From NCBI GenBank assembly GCA_934343915.1, contig CAKRIL010000037.1, forward strand, positions 1-26,073: DNA of 26,073 nucleotides, given 5' to 3'. The notes beneath the pieces were generated by a model, which saw only the letters and a list, made by a program, of their open reading frames with translations, was not told the DNA's origin and did not search any database. Below, piece after piece: positions 15,215 through 22,444 of the stretch (positions are counted from its first letter, which is position 1; each line of letters starts with the position of its first letter). The stretch is from an uncultured Lachnospiraceae bacterium. GTDB lineage: Bacteria > Bacillota > Clostridia > Lachnospirales > Lachnospiraceae. The position numbers were made by a program, and so were the translations under genes.

Positions 15215-16122
15215 TGGATATATGTACTTCGGTGAATATTGCAGGGGTAGAGCTTAAGAATCCTGTTATGACTGCATCGGGAACCTTCGGTTCGGGTGCT
15301 GAATATGGTGAGTTCGTTGACTTAAGTAAGCTTGGTGCAGTTGTTACCAAGGGCGTTGCCAATGTGCCTTGGCCGGGTAATCCGACACCGAGAATTGCGG
15401 AGACATACGGCGGAATGATTAATGCCATAGGACTTCAGAACCCGGGAATAGATGTGTTCTGCAGGAGGGACATACCATTCCTTAAGCAGTATGACACCAG
15501 GATAATCGTGAATGTCTGTGGAAAGACAGAGGAGGATTATGTGGAGGTTGTGGACAGACTTGCACATGAGCCTGTTGATATGCTTGAGATTAATATATCC
15601 TGTCCTAATGTCAAGGAGGGCGGAATTGCCTTCGGACAGAACCCTGACAGTGTTGAACATATTACTTCCGTGCTTAAGAAGCATGCAAAGCAGCCTCTTA
15701 TAATGAAGCTCAGCCCTAATGTTACGGATATAACTGCGACCGCCAAGGCGGCAGAGGCAGGAGGAGCGGATGCGATATCACTCATCAACACACTTACGGG
15801 AATGAAGATTGATGTCAACAGAAGAACCTTCGCTGTGGCTAACAAGACAGGAGGACTGTCGGGTCCGGCAATCAAGCCTGTGGCTGTACGCATGGTATAT
15901 CAGGCGGCTAATGCTGTTAAGATTCCGGTTATAGGAATGGGCGGAATAATGAATGCCGAGGATGCGCTTGAATTCATAATGGCAGGTGCGTCAGCTGTAT
16001 CGATAGGCACTGCCAACTTCCACAATCCGTACACAACGGTTGAGGTGATTGACGGAATCGCAGCCTATATGAGGAAAAATAATATTAAAGACATAAAAGA
16101 GCTTATCGGATGCGTAAGATAA
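15214..16122 (+). CDS. pyrD: Dihydroorotate dehydrogenase B, catalytic subunit
   Basis: Oxidises dihydroorotate to orotate using FMN; works with PyrK as the class 1B, NAD-linked enzyme found in Gram-positive bacteria. About 302 residues. N-terminal NPVMTASGTFGSG binds the flavin; the catalytic base is Cys130 in NISCPN; KLSPNVTD, VIGMGGI and SIGTANF complete the FMN site. The start may be ATG at 15214 (sharing the A of the pyrK stop) or the GTG at 15211 just before it; GGGAGG lies 7-10 bases upstream of both. The coupling to pyrK fixes equal synthesis of the two subunits. Confidence 0.96.
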   Translation: MDICTSVNIAGVELKNPVMTASGTFGSGAEYGEFVDLSKLGAVVTKGVANVPWPGNPTPRIAETYGGMINAIGLQNPGIDVFCRRDIPFLKQYDTRIIVNVCGKTEEDYVEVVDRLAHEPVDMLEINISCPNVKEGGIAFGQNPDSVEHITSVLKKHAKQPLIMKLSPNVTDITATAKAAEAGGADAISLINTLTGMKIDVNRRTFAVANKTGGLSGPAIKPVAVRMVYQAANAVKIPVIGMGGIMNAEDALEFIMAGASAVSIGTANFHNPYTTVEVIDGIAAYMRKNNIKDIKELIGCVR

Positions 16123-16139
16123 AGTATGCGATAAAATAT

Positions 16140-16161
16140 ATGGTCACCGCAAGGTGACCAT
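16140..16161 (+). terminator. Hairpin after pyrD (weak terminator or mRNA stabiliser)
   Basis: A perfect 9-bp stem, ATGGTCACC (16140-16148) with GGTGACCAT (16153-16161), closes on the stable GCAA tetraloop. Only two or three T residues follow, so it is a weak terminator or a 3' end-protecting structure between pyrD and the CvpA-family gene. Confidence 0.55.
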
Positions 16162-16194
16162 TTGAATATTATATTGTCGGAAATGAGGAATAGT

Positions 16195-16878
16195 GTGAAC
16201 TGGTTATTGATAACAGTGCTTGTGATTCTTGCGGCTTTTACGTTCGTCGGAATGCACAGAGGAATTATAAAGATGATTTTTTCGGTGGTATCGCTTGTCG
16301 GAACTCTTATTGCAGTGTTTATACTGCTTCCAATAGTAACCGATGGACTTAAAGACAATACGAAGATATATGACGGAATACAGGCGGTTGTGGAGGAGAA
16401 GGTTCTGCCGGAGGAGATGTTCGAGCAGAAAAGTGAGACCGAAGTTATAGACAGCCTGAACTTCCCGGCAGCAATCAAGGATATGCTTAAGGATAACAAT
16501 ACAGCACAGAAGTATGTTGAGCTTGGTGTTACAAGCTTAAGAGGCTACATGGTAAAATATGTTTCTGATTTGATATTCAATGTCCTTACATTTGTTGTAA
16601 GCTTTCTTATCGTATTTATTCTGCTGCGGGTTATATTCGGCTTTATATCCGTGCTTGCGAAGCTTCCGGTGCTAAAGCAGATTAACGGAGCGGCAGGGGC
16701 TGCGGCAGGCTTCATAATGGGACTTGCGGTGATATGGCTCGCATTTGCGGTGCTCACGATATTCGGAAGCTCGGCACTTTCTAAGAGTGTGTTTGAGGCG
16801 GTCAATGACAGTGCGGTATTAACCTTCATATATGATAAGAATTTCATTATGAAATATGTAAGGATTATCATGCGCTAA
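16195..16878 (+). CDS. CvpA family membrane protein
   Basis: About 227 residues. An N-terminal hydrophobic block (LLITVLVILAAFTFVGMHRG, then IIKMIFSVVSLVGTLIAVFILLPIV in parts) holds two membrane helices. A polar middle section of about 70 residues follows, then two more helices (VLTFVVSFLIVFILLRVIFGF and AAAGFIMGLAVIWLAFAVL). The paired helices and the GxxRG turn are those of the CvpA family, named for colicin V production and often found beside purine genes; its function is not settled. The start is uncertain: GTG at 16195 has GAGGA 6 bases upstream, while ATG at 16183 and TTG at 16162 have poorer sites. It sits between pyrD and pyrE. Confidence 0.8.
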   Translation: MNWLLITVLVILAAFTFVGMHRGIIKMIFSVVSLVGTLIAVFILLPIVTDGLKDNTKIYDGIQAVVEEKVLPEEMFEQKSETEVIDSLNFPAAIKDMLKDNNTAQKYVELGVTSLRGYMVKYVSDLIFNVLTFVVSFLIVFILLRVIFGFISVLAKLPVLKQINGAAGAAAGFIMGLAVIWLAFAVLTIFGSSALSKSVFEAVNDSAVLTFIYDKNFIMKYVRIIMR

Positions 16879-16882
16879 GTGA

Positions 16883-16911
16883 TTGAAAATGAAGAATGTG
16901 TGTGTTACAAT
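16883..16911 (+). promoter_or_regulatory. Promoter of pyrE
   Basis: TTGAAA (16883-16888), a 17-base spacer, and TACAAT (16906-16911), located just after the CvpA-family gene and about 47 bases before the pyrE start. It makes pyrE and the following genes at least partly independent of the pyrF-pyrD transcript. Confidence 0.75.
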
Positions 16912-16958
16912 TATTCAGATAATGTTTATTTAAAATAAAAGCATAAAGGAGAACTCGT

Positions 16959-17633
16959 ATGGAACAGTATAAGGAAGAGTTTATCGGTTTTATGGTGGAC
17001 AGCGGTGTGCTTCGCTTCGGTGATTTCACACTTAAGAGCGGAAGAAAGTCCCCGTTTTTTATGAATGCCGGAGGTTATGTGACAGGCACACAGCTTATGA
17101 AGCTGGGTGAGTATTACGCCAAGGCTATACATGATAATTATGGAATGGATTTCGATGTTCTGTTTGGACCGGCTTACAAGGGAATTCCTCTCAGCGTTGC
17201 GACCACAATAGCTTTTGCAAAGCTCTACGGTAAGGATATCAAGTACTGTTCTAACCGTAAGGAGATTAAGGATCACGGCGATACGGGAATCCTTCTCGGA
17301 AGTCCTATAAAGGATGGAGATAAGGTTGTAATCATAGAGGATGTAACTACCTCAGGCAAATCTATTGAAGAGACATTTCCTATTATTATGGAGCAGGGAA
17401 AGGTCGAGATTCTTGGACTTATGGTATCACTCAACCGTATGGAGAGAGGCAAGGGCGATAAGAGTGCGCTTGTTGAGATTAAGGAGAAGTACGGCTTTGA
17501 TGCGAATGCCATTGTATCAATGGCTGAGGTTGTGGAATACTTATACAACAGACCATACAAGGGAAAAGTAATCATTGACGATGAGATAAAGGCAAGAATA
17601 GATGCATATTATGAGACTTACGGTGTGAAATAG
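16959..17633 (+). CDS. pyrE: Orotate phosphoribosyltransferase
   Basis: Joins orotate to PRPP, giving OMP, the substrate of PyrF. The 224-residue protein shows FTLKSGRKSPFFMNAGGY near the N terminus, GPAYKGIPLS near residue 70, KEIKDHGDTG (flexible catalytic loop), and the PRPP-binding signature VVIIEDVTTSGKS with the acidic pair Glu127-Asp128. AAAGGAG precedes the ATG, and a good promoter lies upstream. Two small membrane protein genes and the purine genes follow. Confidence 0.96.
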   Translation: MEQYKEEFIGFMVDSGVLRFGDFTLKSGRKSPFFMNAGGYVTGTQLMKLGEYYAKAIHDNYGMDFDVLFGPAYKGIPLSVATTIAFAKLYGKDIKYCSNRKEIKDHGDTGILLGSPIKDGDKVVIIEDVTTSGKSIEETFPIIMEQGKVEILGLMVSLNRMERGKGDKSALVEIKEKYGFDANAIVSMAEVVEYLYNRPYKGKVIIDDEIKARIDAYYETYGVK

Positions 17634-17648
17634 TGCGGAGGTGTTGGC

Positions 17649-17801
17649 ATGAATGAGAAGCTTTATAAAAGAGTCAAGGGTTCGGGAGCTGCTGCAATTA
17701 CAACAGGCATAATAACCGTTGTTGCCGGAGTTGTGTGCGGTATTCTCATGATTGTCTCGGGAGCAAGACTGCTTGCGGCTAAGTCAGAGACACTTTTTTA
17801 G
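17649..17801 (+). CDS. Small single-pass membrane protein (50 residues)
   Basis: A 50-residue frame beginning MNEKLYKRVKGSGAAA. A basic N-terminal stretch is followed by one hydrophobic segment (TTGIITVVAGVVCGILMIVSGA), then LLAAKSETLF. GGAGG lies 8 bases before the ATG, and the gene fits the 180-base gap between pyrE and the next membrane protein gene. The positive-inside rule puts the N terminus in the cytoplasm. Function not recognised; the good ribosome binding site and tight packing argue that it is real. Confidence 0.75.
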   Translation: MNEKLYKRVKGSGAAAITTGIITVVAGVVCGILMIVSGARLLAAKSETLF

Positions 17802-17813
17802 AATTGGTGAATT

Positions 17814-18128
17814 ATGTTTAAAAAGACAAGACTGCGTTTTTCTGATAAGGAATATACGATTGGCGGTGTGCTTTCTTCGGCACTTGCCATAATATCACTT
17901 ATTGTGCTGGGATACAGTGTGGCATTGTCATTTAAAGCCCGCGGTGAAGGCTCACAGCAGGTGGGAGCATACGGACTGTTAGCTCTTATTTTGGCTGTGT
18001 TCGGCTTGATATTCGGGCTGTTCAGCTATAAAGAACAGGATAAGCGCTACGGTGCTTCGTTCTTTGGCACGTTTTTTAACGGCATAATACTTGTGATACT
18101 GATATTATTTATTTTGGTTGGTTTGTAA
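17814..18128 (+). CDS. Small membrane protein (possibly DUF6142 family)
   Basis: 104 residues. A charged N terminus (MFKKTRLRFSDKEYT) precedes three hydrophobic segments: about 17-42, 50-70 and 80-104. The protein ends in a very hydrophobic stretch without a soluble tail. I associate this layout with a Lachnospiraceae family of unknown function (DUF6142), but that is from memory. The start lies 12 bases after the 50-residue gene, which suggests the two small membrane proteins are made together. Position between pyrE and purE is the only hint of role. Confidence 0.75.
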   Translation: MFKKTRLRFSDKEYTIGGVLSSALAIISLIVLGYSVALSFKARGEGSQQVGAYGLLALILAVFGLIFGLFSYKEQDKRYGASFFGTFFNGIILVILILFILVGL

Positions 18129-18159
18129 TAAAAATTTTGCAAAATAAAGGAGAGCTACA

Positions 18160-18666
18160 ATGGCTAAAGTTGGTATTGTAATGGGCAGTGACTCAGATCT
18201 TCCGGTTATGAGCAAGGCGGCAGAGATGCTTGAGAAGTTCGGAATTGATTATGAGATTACGATTATTTCGGCACACAGAATGCCGGATGTATTTTTTGAC
18301 TATGCTTCTAAGGCTGAGGAGAAGGGCATTAAGTGTATTATTGCAGGTGCAGGCGGTGCGGCACATCTTCCGGGAATGTGTGCGGCTATATTCCCGCTTC
18401 CGGTAATAGGTGTACCTATTCATACGAAGTCACTCGGCGGAGTTGATTCACTTTATTCAATAGTTCAGATGCCAAGTGGTATTCCCGTGGCTACAGTTGC
18501 CATTGACGGCGGTGCCAATGCAGGTATTTTGGCAGCGAAGATACTTGCAACGTCCGATGCGGAGCTTCTTGACAAGCTGAAGGCTTATAAAGAGGATTTA
18601 AAGGCGGGCGTTATGGCAAAGAAAGAAAAAATCGAAAAAACAGGCTATAAGGGATATAATGCTTAA
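18160..18666 (+). CDS. purE: PurE, N5-CAIR mutase / AIR carboxylase
   Basis: Forms CAIR in purine synthesis. The 168-residue protein has IVMGSDSDLPVM at 6-17, the active-site ISAHRMP with His39, IIAGAGGAAHLPGM and GVDSLYSIVQMP. Class I enzymes need PurK to supply N5-CAIR; no purK is next to it. A class II enzyme using AIR and CO2 directly is therefore a possibility that these motifs alone do not decide. AAAGGAG precedes the ATG. It begins the run purE-purM-purN-purD. Confidence 0.95.
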   Translation: MAKVGIVMGSDSDLPVMSKAAEMLEKFGIDYEITIISAHRMPDVFFDYASKAEEKGIKCIIAGAGGAAHLPGMCAAIFPLPVIGVPIHTKSLGGVDSLYSIVQMPSGIPVATVAIDGGANAGILAAKILATSDAELLDKLKAYKEDLKAGVMAKKEKIEKTGYKGYNA

Positions 18667-18696
18667 ATAACATCACATATTTTGGAGGAAAGAAAA

Positions 18697-19728
18697 ATGG
18701 ATTACAAGAAGGCCGGAGTCGATATTGAAGCAGGATACAAGTCAGTTGAGCTTATGAAGGAGTATGTAAAGGGAACAATGAGACCTGAGGTGCTTGGAGG
18801 TCTCGGCGGTTTCTCAGGAGCGTTCTCGTTAAAGGCAATAAAGGATATGGAAGATCCTGTTTTATTATCGGGAACAGACGGATGCGGTACGAAGGTTAAG
18901 CTTGCTATAATTATGGACAAGCACGATACAATCGGTATTGATGCGGTTGCCATGTGTGTAAATGATGTTGCATGTGCAGGCGGCGAGCCATTGTTCTTCT
19001 TAGACTATATTGCCTGCGGCAAGAATTACCCGGAGAAAATAGCTATGATAGTCAAGGGTGTTGCAGAGGGCTGCAAGATGTCTGAGTGCGCACTTATCGG
19101 CGGTGAGACGGCTGAGCATCCTGGACTTATGCCGGAGGAGGATTATGACCTCGCAGGCTTCTCGGTTGGTGTAATCGACCGCAAGGATATGATTACCGGC
19201 GAGAGCATTAAGGATGGCGATACACTTGTAGCCATCGCTTCTTCAGGTGTTCATTCCAACGGCTTCTCTCTTGTCCGCAAGGTATTTGAGAGCAAGCTTA
19301 CCAAGGAAGGTCTTAATACATATTATGATGAGCTCGGAAAGACACTCGGTGAAGCACTTCTTGAGCCTACAAGAATCTATGTGAAGGCACTTAAGTCCGT
19401 TAAGAAGGCGGGCATTAAGATTAAGGGCTGCAGCCATATTACCGGAGGCGGCTTCTATGAGAATATTCCGAGAATGCTTCCTGAGGGCATCAGAGCAGAG
19501 GTTAAGAAGGACAGCTATGAGGTTCCTGCAATCTTTAAGATGCTTCAGAGAGAAGGAAATATTGATGAGCATATGATGTACAACACCTTCAACATGGGTG
19601 TCGGAATGGTGCTCGCAGTAGACCCTGCTGATGCAGATAAGACAATAGCTGCAATCAATGCAACAGGCGAGAAGGCATTCGTTATCGGTAAGGCAGCTGT
19701 CGGCGAGAAGGGAGTTACCGTATGCTAA
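18697..19728 (+). CDS. purM: Phosphoribosylformylglycinamidine cyclo-ligase
   Basis: ATP-dependent closure of the imidazole ring, FGAM to AIR. 343 residues, normal for the family. Marks include YKKAGVDIEAG at the N terminus, GTDGCGTKVKLA, DAVAMCVNDVACAGGEPLFFLDY in parts, GGETAEHPG, and ITGGGFYENIPRMLP. The ATG at 18697 follows GGAGGAAAG; a TTG at 18682 would place that site inside the gene. Its last bases overlap purN by 7. AIR made here is the substrate of PurE encoded just before. Confidence 0.96.
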   Translation: MDYKKAGVDIEAGYKSVELMKEYVKGTMRPEVLGGLGGFSGAFSLKAIKDMEDPVLLSGTDGCGTKVKLAIIMDKHDTIGIDAVAMCVNDVACAGGEPLFFLDYIACGKNYPEKIAMIVKGVAEGCKMSECALIGGETAEHPGLMPEEDYDLAGFSVGVIDRKDMITGESIKDGDTLVAIASSGVHSNGFSLVRKVFESKLTKEGLNTYYDELGKTLGEALLEPTRIYVKALKSVKKAGIKIKGCSHITGGGFYENIPRMLPEGIRAEVKKDSYEVPAIFKMLQREGNIDEHMMYNTFNMGVGMVLAVDPADADKTIAAINATGEKAFVIGKAAVGEKGVTVC

Positions 19729-20348
19729 GGATTGCGGTGCTTGTATCCGGTGGAGGAACCAATCTTCAGGCAATTATTGATAAAATTTCATCGGGAGAGA
19801 TACATAATACTGAGATTGCGGTTGTAATAAGCAACAACCGCAAGGCTTATGCTCTTGAAAGGGCAAGGAATAGTAATATTCCGGCAGAATGCATTTCACC
19901 GAAGAGCTTTGAGGACAGAGAGGAATTTCACAGGGCTCTTCTTGCTGCCGTGGATTCATATAAGGTTGACCTTATCGTGCTTGCAGGTTTCCTTGTTGCC
20001 ATACCGGACATTATGGTTAAGGCTTATACCAACAGAATCATTAACATACATCCGTCACTTATTCCGTCCTTCTGCGGAAAGGGACATTATGGACTTCATG
20101 TTCATGAGGCAGCTCTTAACAGAGGCGTTAAGGTGACTGGTGCTACGGTTCATTTTGTTGATGACGGGACTGACACAGGCCCTATTATTTTGCAGAAGCC
20201 TGTTATGATAGAGCAGGGCGATACACCTGAGATACTTCAGAAGCGTGTTATGGAACAGGCTGAATGGGTAATCCTTCCACATGCAATTGACCTTATAGCA
20301 CAGGGAAAGGTCAAGGTTGTTGACGGTAAGACTATAATTGAGAAATAA
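19722..20348 (+). CDS. purN: Phosphoribosylglycinamide formyltransferase (folate-dependent)
   Basis: Moves a formyl group from 10-formyltetrahydrofolate to GAR. 208 residues. The N terminus LRIAVLVSGGGTNLQAIID binds the phosphate of GAR. The catalytic trio corresponds to Asn108 and His110 in INIHPSLIPSF and Asp151 in DDGTDTGPI, the counterparts of E. coli Asn106, His108 and Asp144. GGGAG lies 7 bases before the ATG, within the end of purM, indicating translational coupling. Confidence 0.95.
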   Translation: MLRIAVLVSGGGTNLQAIIDKISSGEIHNTEIAVVISNNRKAYALERARNSNIPAECISPKSFEDREEFHRALLAAVDSYKVDLIVLAGFLVAIPDIMVKAYTNRIINIHPSLIPSFCGKGHYGLHVHEAALNRGVKVTGATVHFVDDGTDTGPIILQKPVMIEQGDTPEILQKRVMEQAEWVILPHAIDLIAQGKVKVVDGKTIIEK

Positions 20349-20362
20349 AGAGAGGAACGGCT

Positions 20363-21634
20363 ATGAGAATTCTTATTGTTGGAAGCGGCGGAAGAGAGCA
20401 TGCGATTGCATGGAAATGTGCACAGAGTAAGAGAGTGGACAAGATATTCTGTGCTCCGGGGAATGCGGGAATCAGTCAGATAGCTGAGTGTGTACCTATC
20501 ACGGCTATGGAGTTTGACAAGCTTGCTGCATTTGCAAAGGAGCAGAAGATTGACCTCACCATTATAGGAATGGATGATCCGCTTGTAGGCGGAATTGTAG
20601 ATGCATTCGAGGCTGCGGGACTGCGTGTATTCGGACCAAGAAAGAATGCTGCAATACTCGAAGGATCCAAGGCGTTTTCCAAGGATCTTATGAAAAAGTA
20701 CAATATTCCTACGGCTGCCTATGAGACCTTCAACAGCCCTGAGGCGGCTCTTGAATATCTCGAGACAGCGGAGTATCCTACCGTTCTTAAGGCTGACGGT
20801 CTTGCTCTTGGAAAGGGAGTGCTCATCTGCAACACCAAGGAGGAGGCTAAGGAGGGCGTAAAGACACTCATGCTCGACAAGCAGTTCGGCTCAGCAGGTG
20901 ACAGAATAGTTATTGAGGAGTTCATGACCGGACGTGAGGTGTCGGTTCTCTCATTTGTAGACGGACATACAATAAAGATTATGACATCAGCACAGGATCA
21001 TAAGCGTGCGAAGGACGGAGATAAGGGACTTAACACGGGAGGAATGGGAACATTCTCACCGAGTCCTTTCTACACACCTGAGGTTGACGAGTTCTGTAAG
21101 AAGTACATATATCAGGCAACCGTTGATGCCATGAAGGCAGAGGGAAGAGAATTCAAGGGAATTATCTTCTTCGGACTTATGCTCACACCGAAGGGACCTC
21201 GCGTCCTTGAGTACAATGCGCGCTTCGGCGATCCTGAGACACAGGTTGTGCTTCCGAGAATGAAGAACGATATTATTGATGTGTTCGAGGCATGTATTGA
21301 TGGAACACTCGATAAGATTGACCTCGAGTTCGAGGACAATGCTGCTGTATGTGTCGTGCTTGCATCTGACGGATACCCGGAGAAGTATGAGAAGGGCAAG
21401 CTTATCACAGGACTTGAGGCGTTTGACAACAATCCCGGCTATTACTGCTTCCACGCCGGAACCAAGCGCACGGATGAGGGCTTCGTGACCAACGGAGGAA
21501 GAGTGCTTGGAATCACGGCGACAGGCTCCGACCTCAAGACAGCCAGAGCCAATGCGTATAAGGCTACAGAATGGGTTTCATTTGAGAATAAGTATATGAG
21601 ACATGACATCGGCAAAGCGATTGATGAGGCGTAA
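20363..21634 (+). CDS. purD: Phosphoribosylamine-glycine ligase
   Basis: ATP-grasp ligase that joins phosphoribosylamine and glycine to GAR, the substrate of PurN. 423 residues, usual size. N-terminal ILIVGSGGREHAIAWK, then ATP-grasp segments VLKADGLALGKGV, MTSAQDHKRAKDGDKG and NTGGMGTFSPSPFY, and the metal-binding EYNARFGDPETQ. AGAGAGG precedes the ATG. It is the last gene before the terminator at 21696. Confidence 0.96.
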   Translation: MRILIVGSGGREHAIAWKCAQSKRVDKIFCAPGNAGISQIAECVPITAMEFDKLAAFAKEQKIDLTIIGMDDPLVGGIVDAFEAAGLRVFGPRKNAAILEGSKAFSKDLMKKYNIPTAAYETFNSPEAALEYLETAEYPTVLKADGLALGKGVLICNTKEEAKEGVKTLMLDKQFGSAGDRIVIEEFMTGREVSVLSFVDGHTIKIMTSAQDHKRAKDGDKGLNTGGMGTFSPSPFYTPEVDEFCKKYIYQATVDAMKAEGREFKGIIFFGLMLTPKGPRVLEYNARFGDPETQVVLPRMKNDIIDVFEACIDGTLDKIDLEFEDNAAVCVVLASDGYPEKYEKGKLITGLEAFDNNPGYYCFHAGTKRTDEGFVTNGGRVLGITATGSDLKTARANAYKATEWVSFENKYMRHDIGKAIDEA

Positions 21635-21695
21635 TAGAGAGCTGTCATTACAGCAATTATAGATATGACAGATAGTAAGAGATTTATGTGATATG

Positions 21696-21723
21696 AAGGG
21701 CGGAGTGTTCAACTCCGCCTTTT
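21696..21723 (+). terminator. Terminator of the purine gene run
   Basis: GGCGGAGT (21699-21706) pairs with ACTCCGCC (21712-21719) around GTTCA, with A-T pairs extending the base and TTTT following. A further perfect inverted repeat, CTGTCAT (21642-21648) with ATGACAG (21665-21671), lies between the purD stop and this hairpin; its role is unknown. Confidence 0.92.
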
Positions 21724-21742
21724 GTACAATAGGGAGAAAAAT

Positions 21743-22444
21743 ATGGACAAAATTAATATCTTAGTCGCCGATGACGATGTTGAGATAGTATATATAATAA
21801 GAAAAATTCTTGCAGAGGAAGGTTTCAATGTGCTTGAGGCTTACAATGGGGAGGAAGCTCTTTCGCTCCTTTCATTCCAAAGCGTCCAGCTTGTGATACT
21901 TGACATTATGATGCCTAAGATGAACGGACTTCTTGCCACGATGAAGATAAGGGAGAAAAGCAATGTACCGATACTTATTCTGTCGGCAAAGGGGGAGGAG
22001 AGCGACAGGGTTATAGGTCTCACCACAGGGGCGGATGACTACCTTGTGAAGCCGTTTATGAGGGCAGAGCTTGTGGCGCGGGTCAATTCGCTTTTAAGGC
22101 GCTATATGAGGCTTGGCTCCATAGCGGAGGTGAAGCCGGAATCGGTGTTAGCCTACCATGAACTTGAGCTTGACACACAGGCAAAGCGTTTCAGCGTGCG
22201 GGGGAGTGAGGTGAAGCTCACACCTACGGAGCTTAAGATTGTGACACTTCTTATGAAGAACCCGGGCAGGATTTTTAATGCAAAGGAGATATATGAGCGG
22301 GTGTGGGACAGTGACGCTTATGCGGCTGAGAACACGGTAATGATTCATATAAGCCGCATAAGGAGTAAGATTGAGATTAACCCGGCAAAGCCGGAATACA
22401 TAAAGGTGGTGTGGGGAATTGGCTATAAGCTTGAGAGAGAATAA
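21743..22444 (+). CDS. Response regulator, OmpR/PhoB family
   Basis: 233 residues. The receiver domain (about 1-120) has the acidic pocket ADDD at 9-12, the phosphorylated Asp54 in VILDIMMPKMNG, and the conserved Lys in DDYLVKPF. The C-terminal winged helix (about 140-233) shows LTPTELKIVTLLMKNPGRIF and ENTVMIHISRIRSKIE, then GIGYKLE. ATG at 21743 follows AGGGAG. It is paired with the histidine kinase that overlaps its 3' end. Target genes are unknown; no clear promoter was found between the purD terminator and this gene. Confidence 0.95.
   Translation: MDKINILVADDDVEIVYIIRKILAEEGFNVLEAYNGEEALSLLSFQSVQLVILDIMMPKMNGLLATMKIREKSNVPILILSAKGEESDRVIGLTTGADDYLVKPFMRAELVARVNSLLRRYMRLGSIAEVKPESVLAYHELELDTQAKRFSVRGSEVKLTPTELKIVTLLMKNPGRIFNAKEIYERVWDSDAYAAENTVMIHISRIRSKIEINPAKPEYIKVVWGIGYKLERE

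Noticed and set aside
19243..19773. A 176-residue - strand frame opposite purM and purN.
   Set aside because: It is wholly antisense to two well conserved purine genes and shows no domain of its own.
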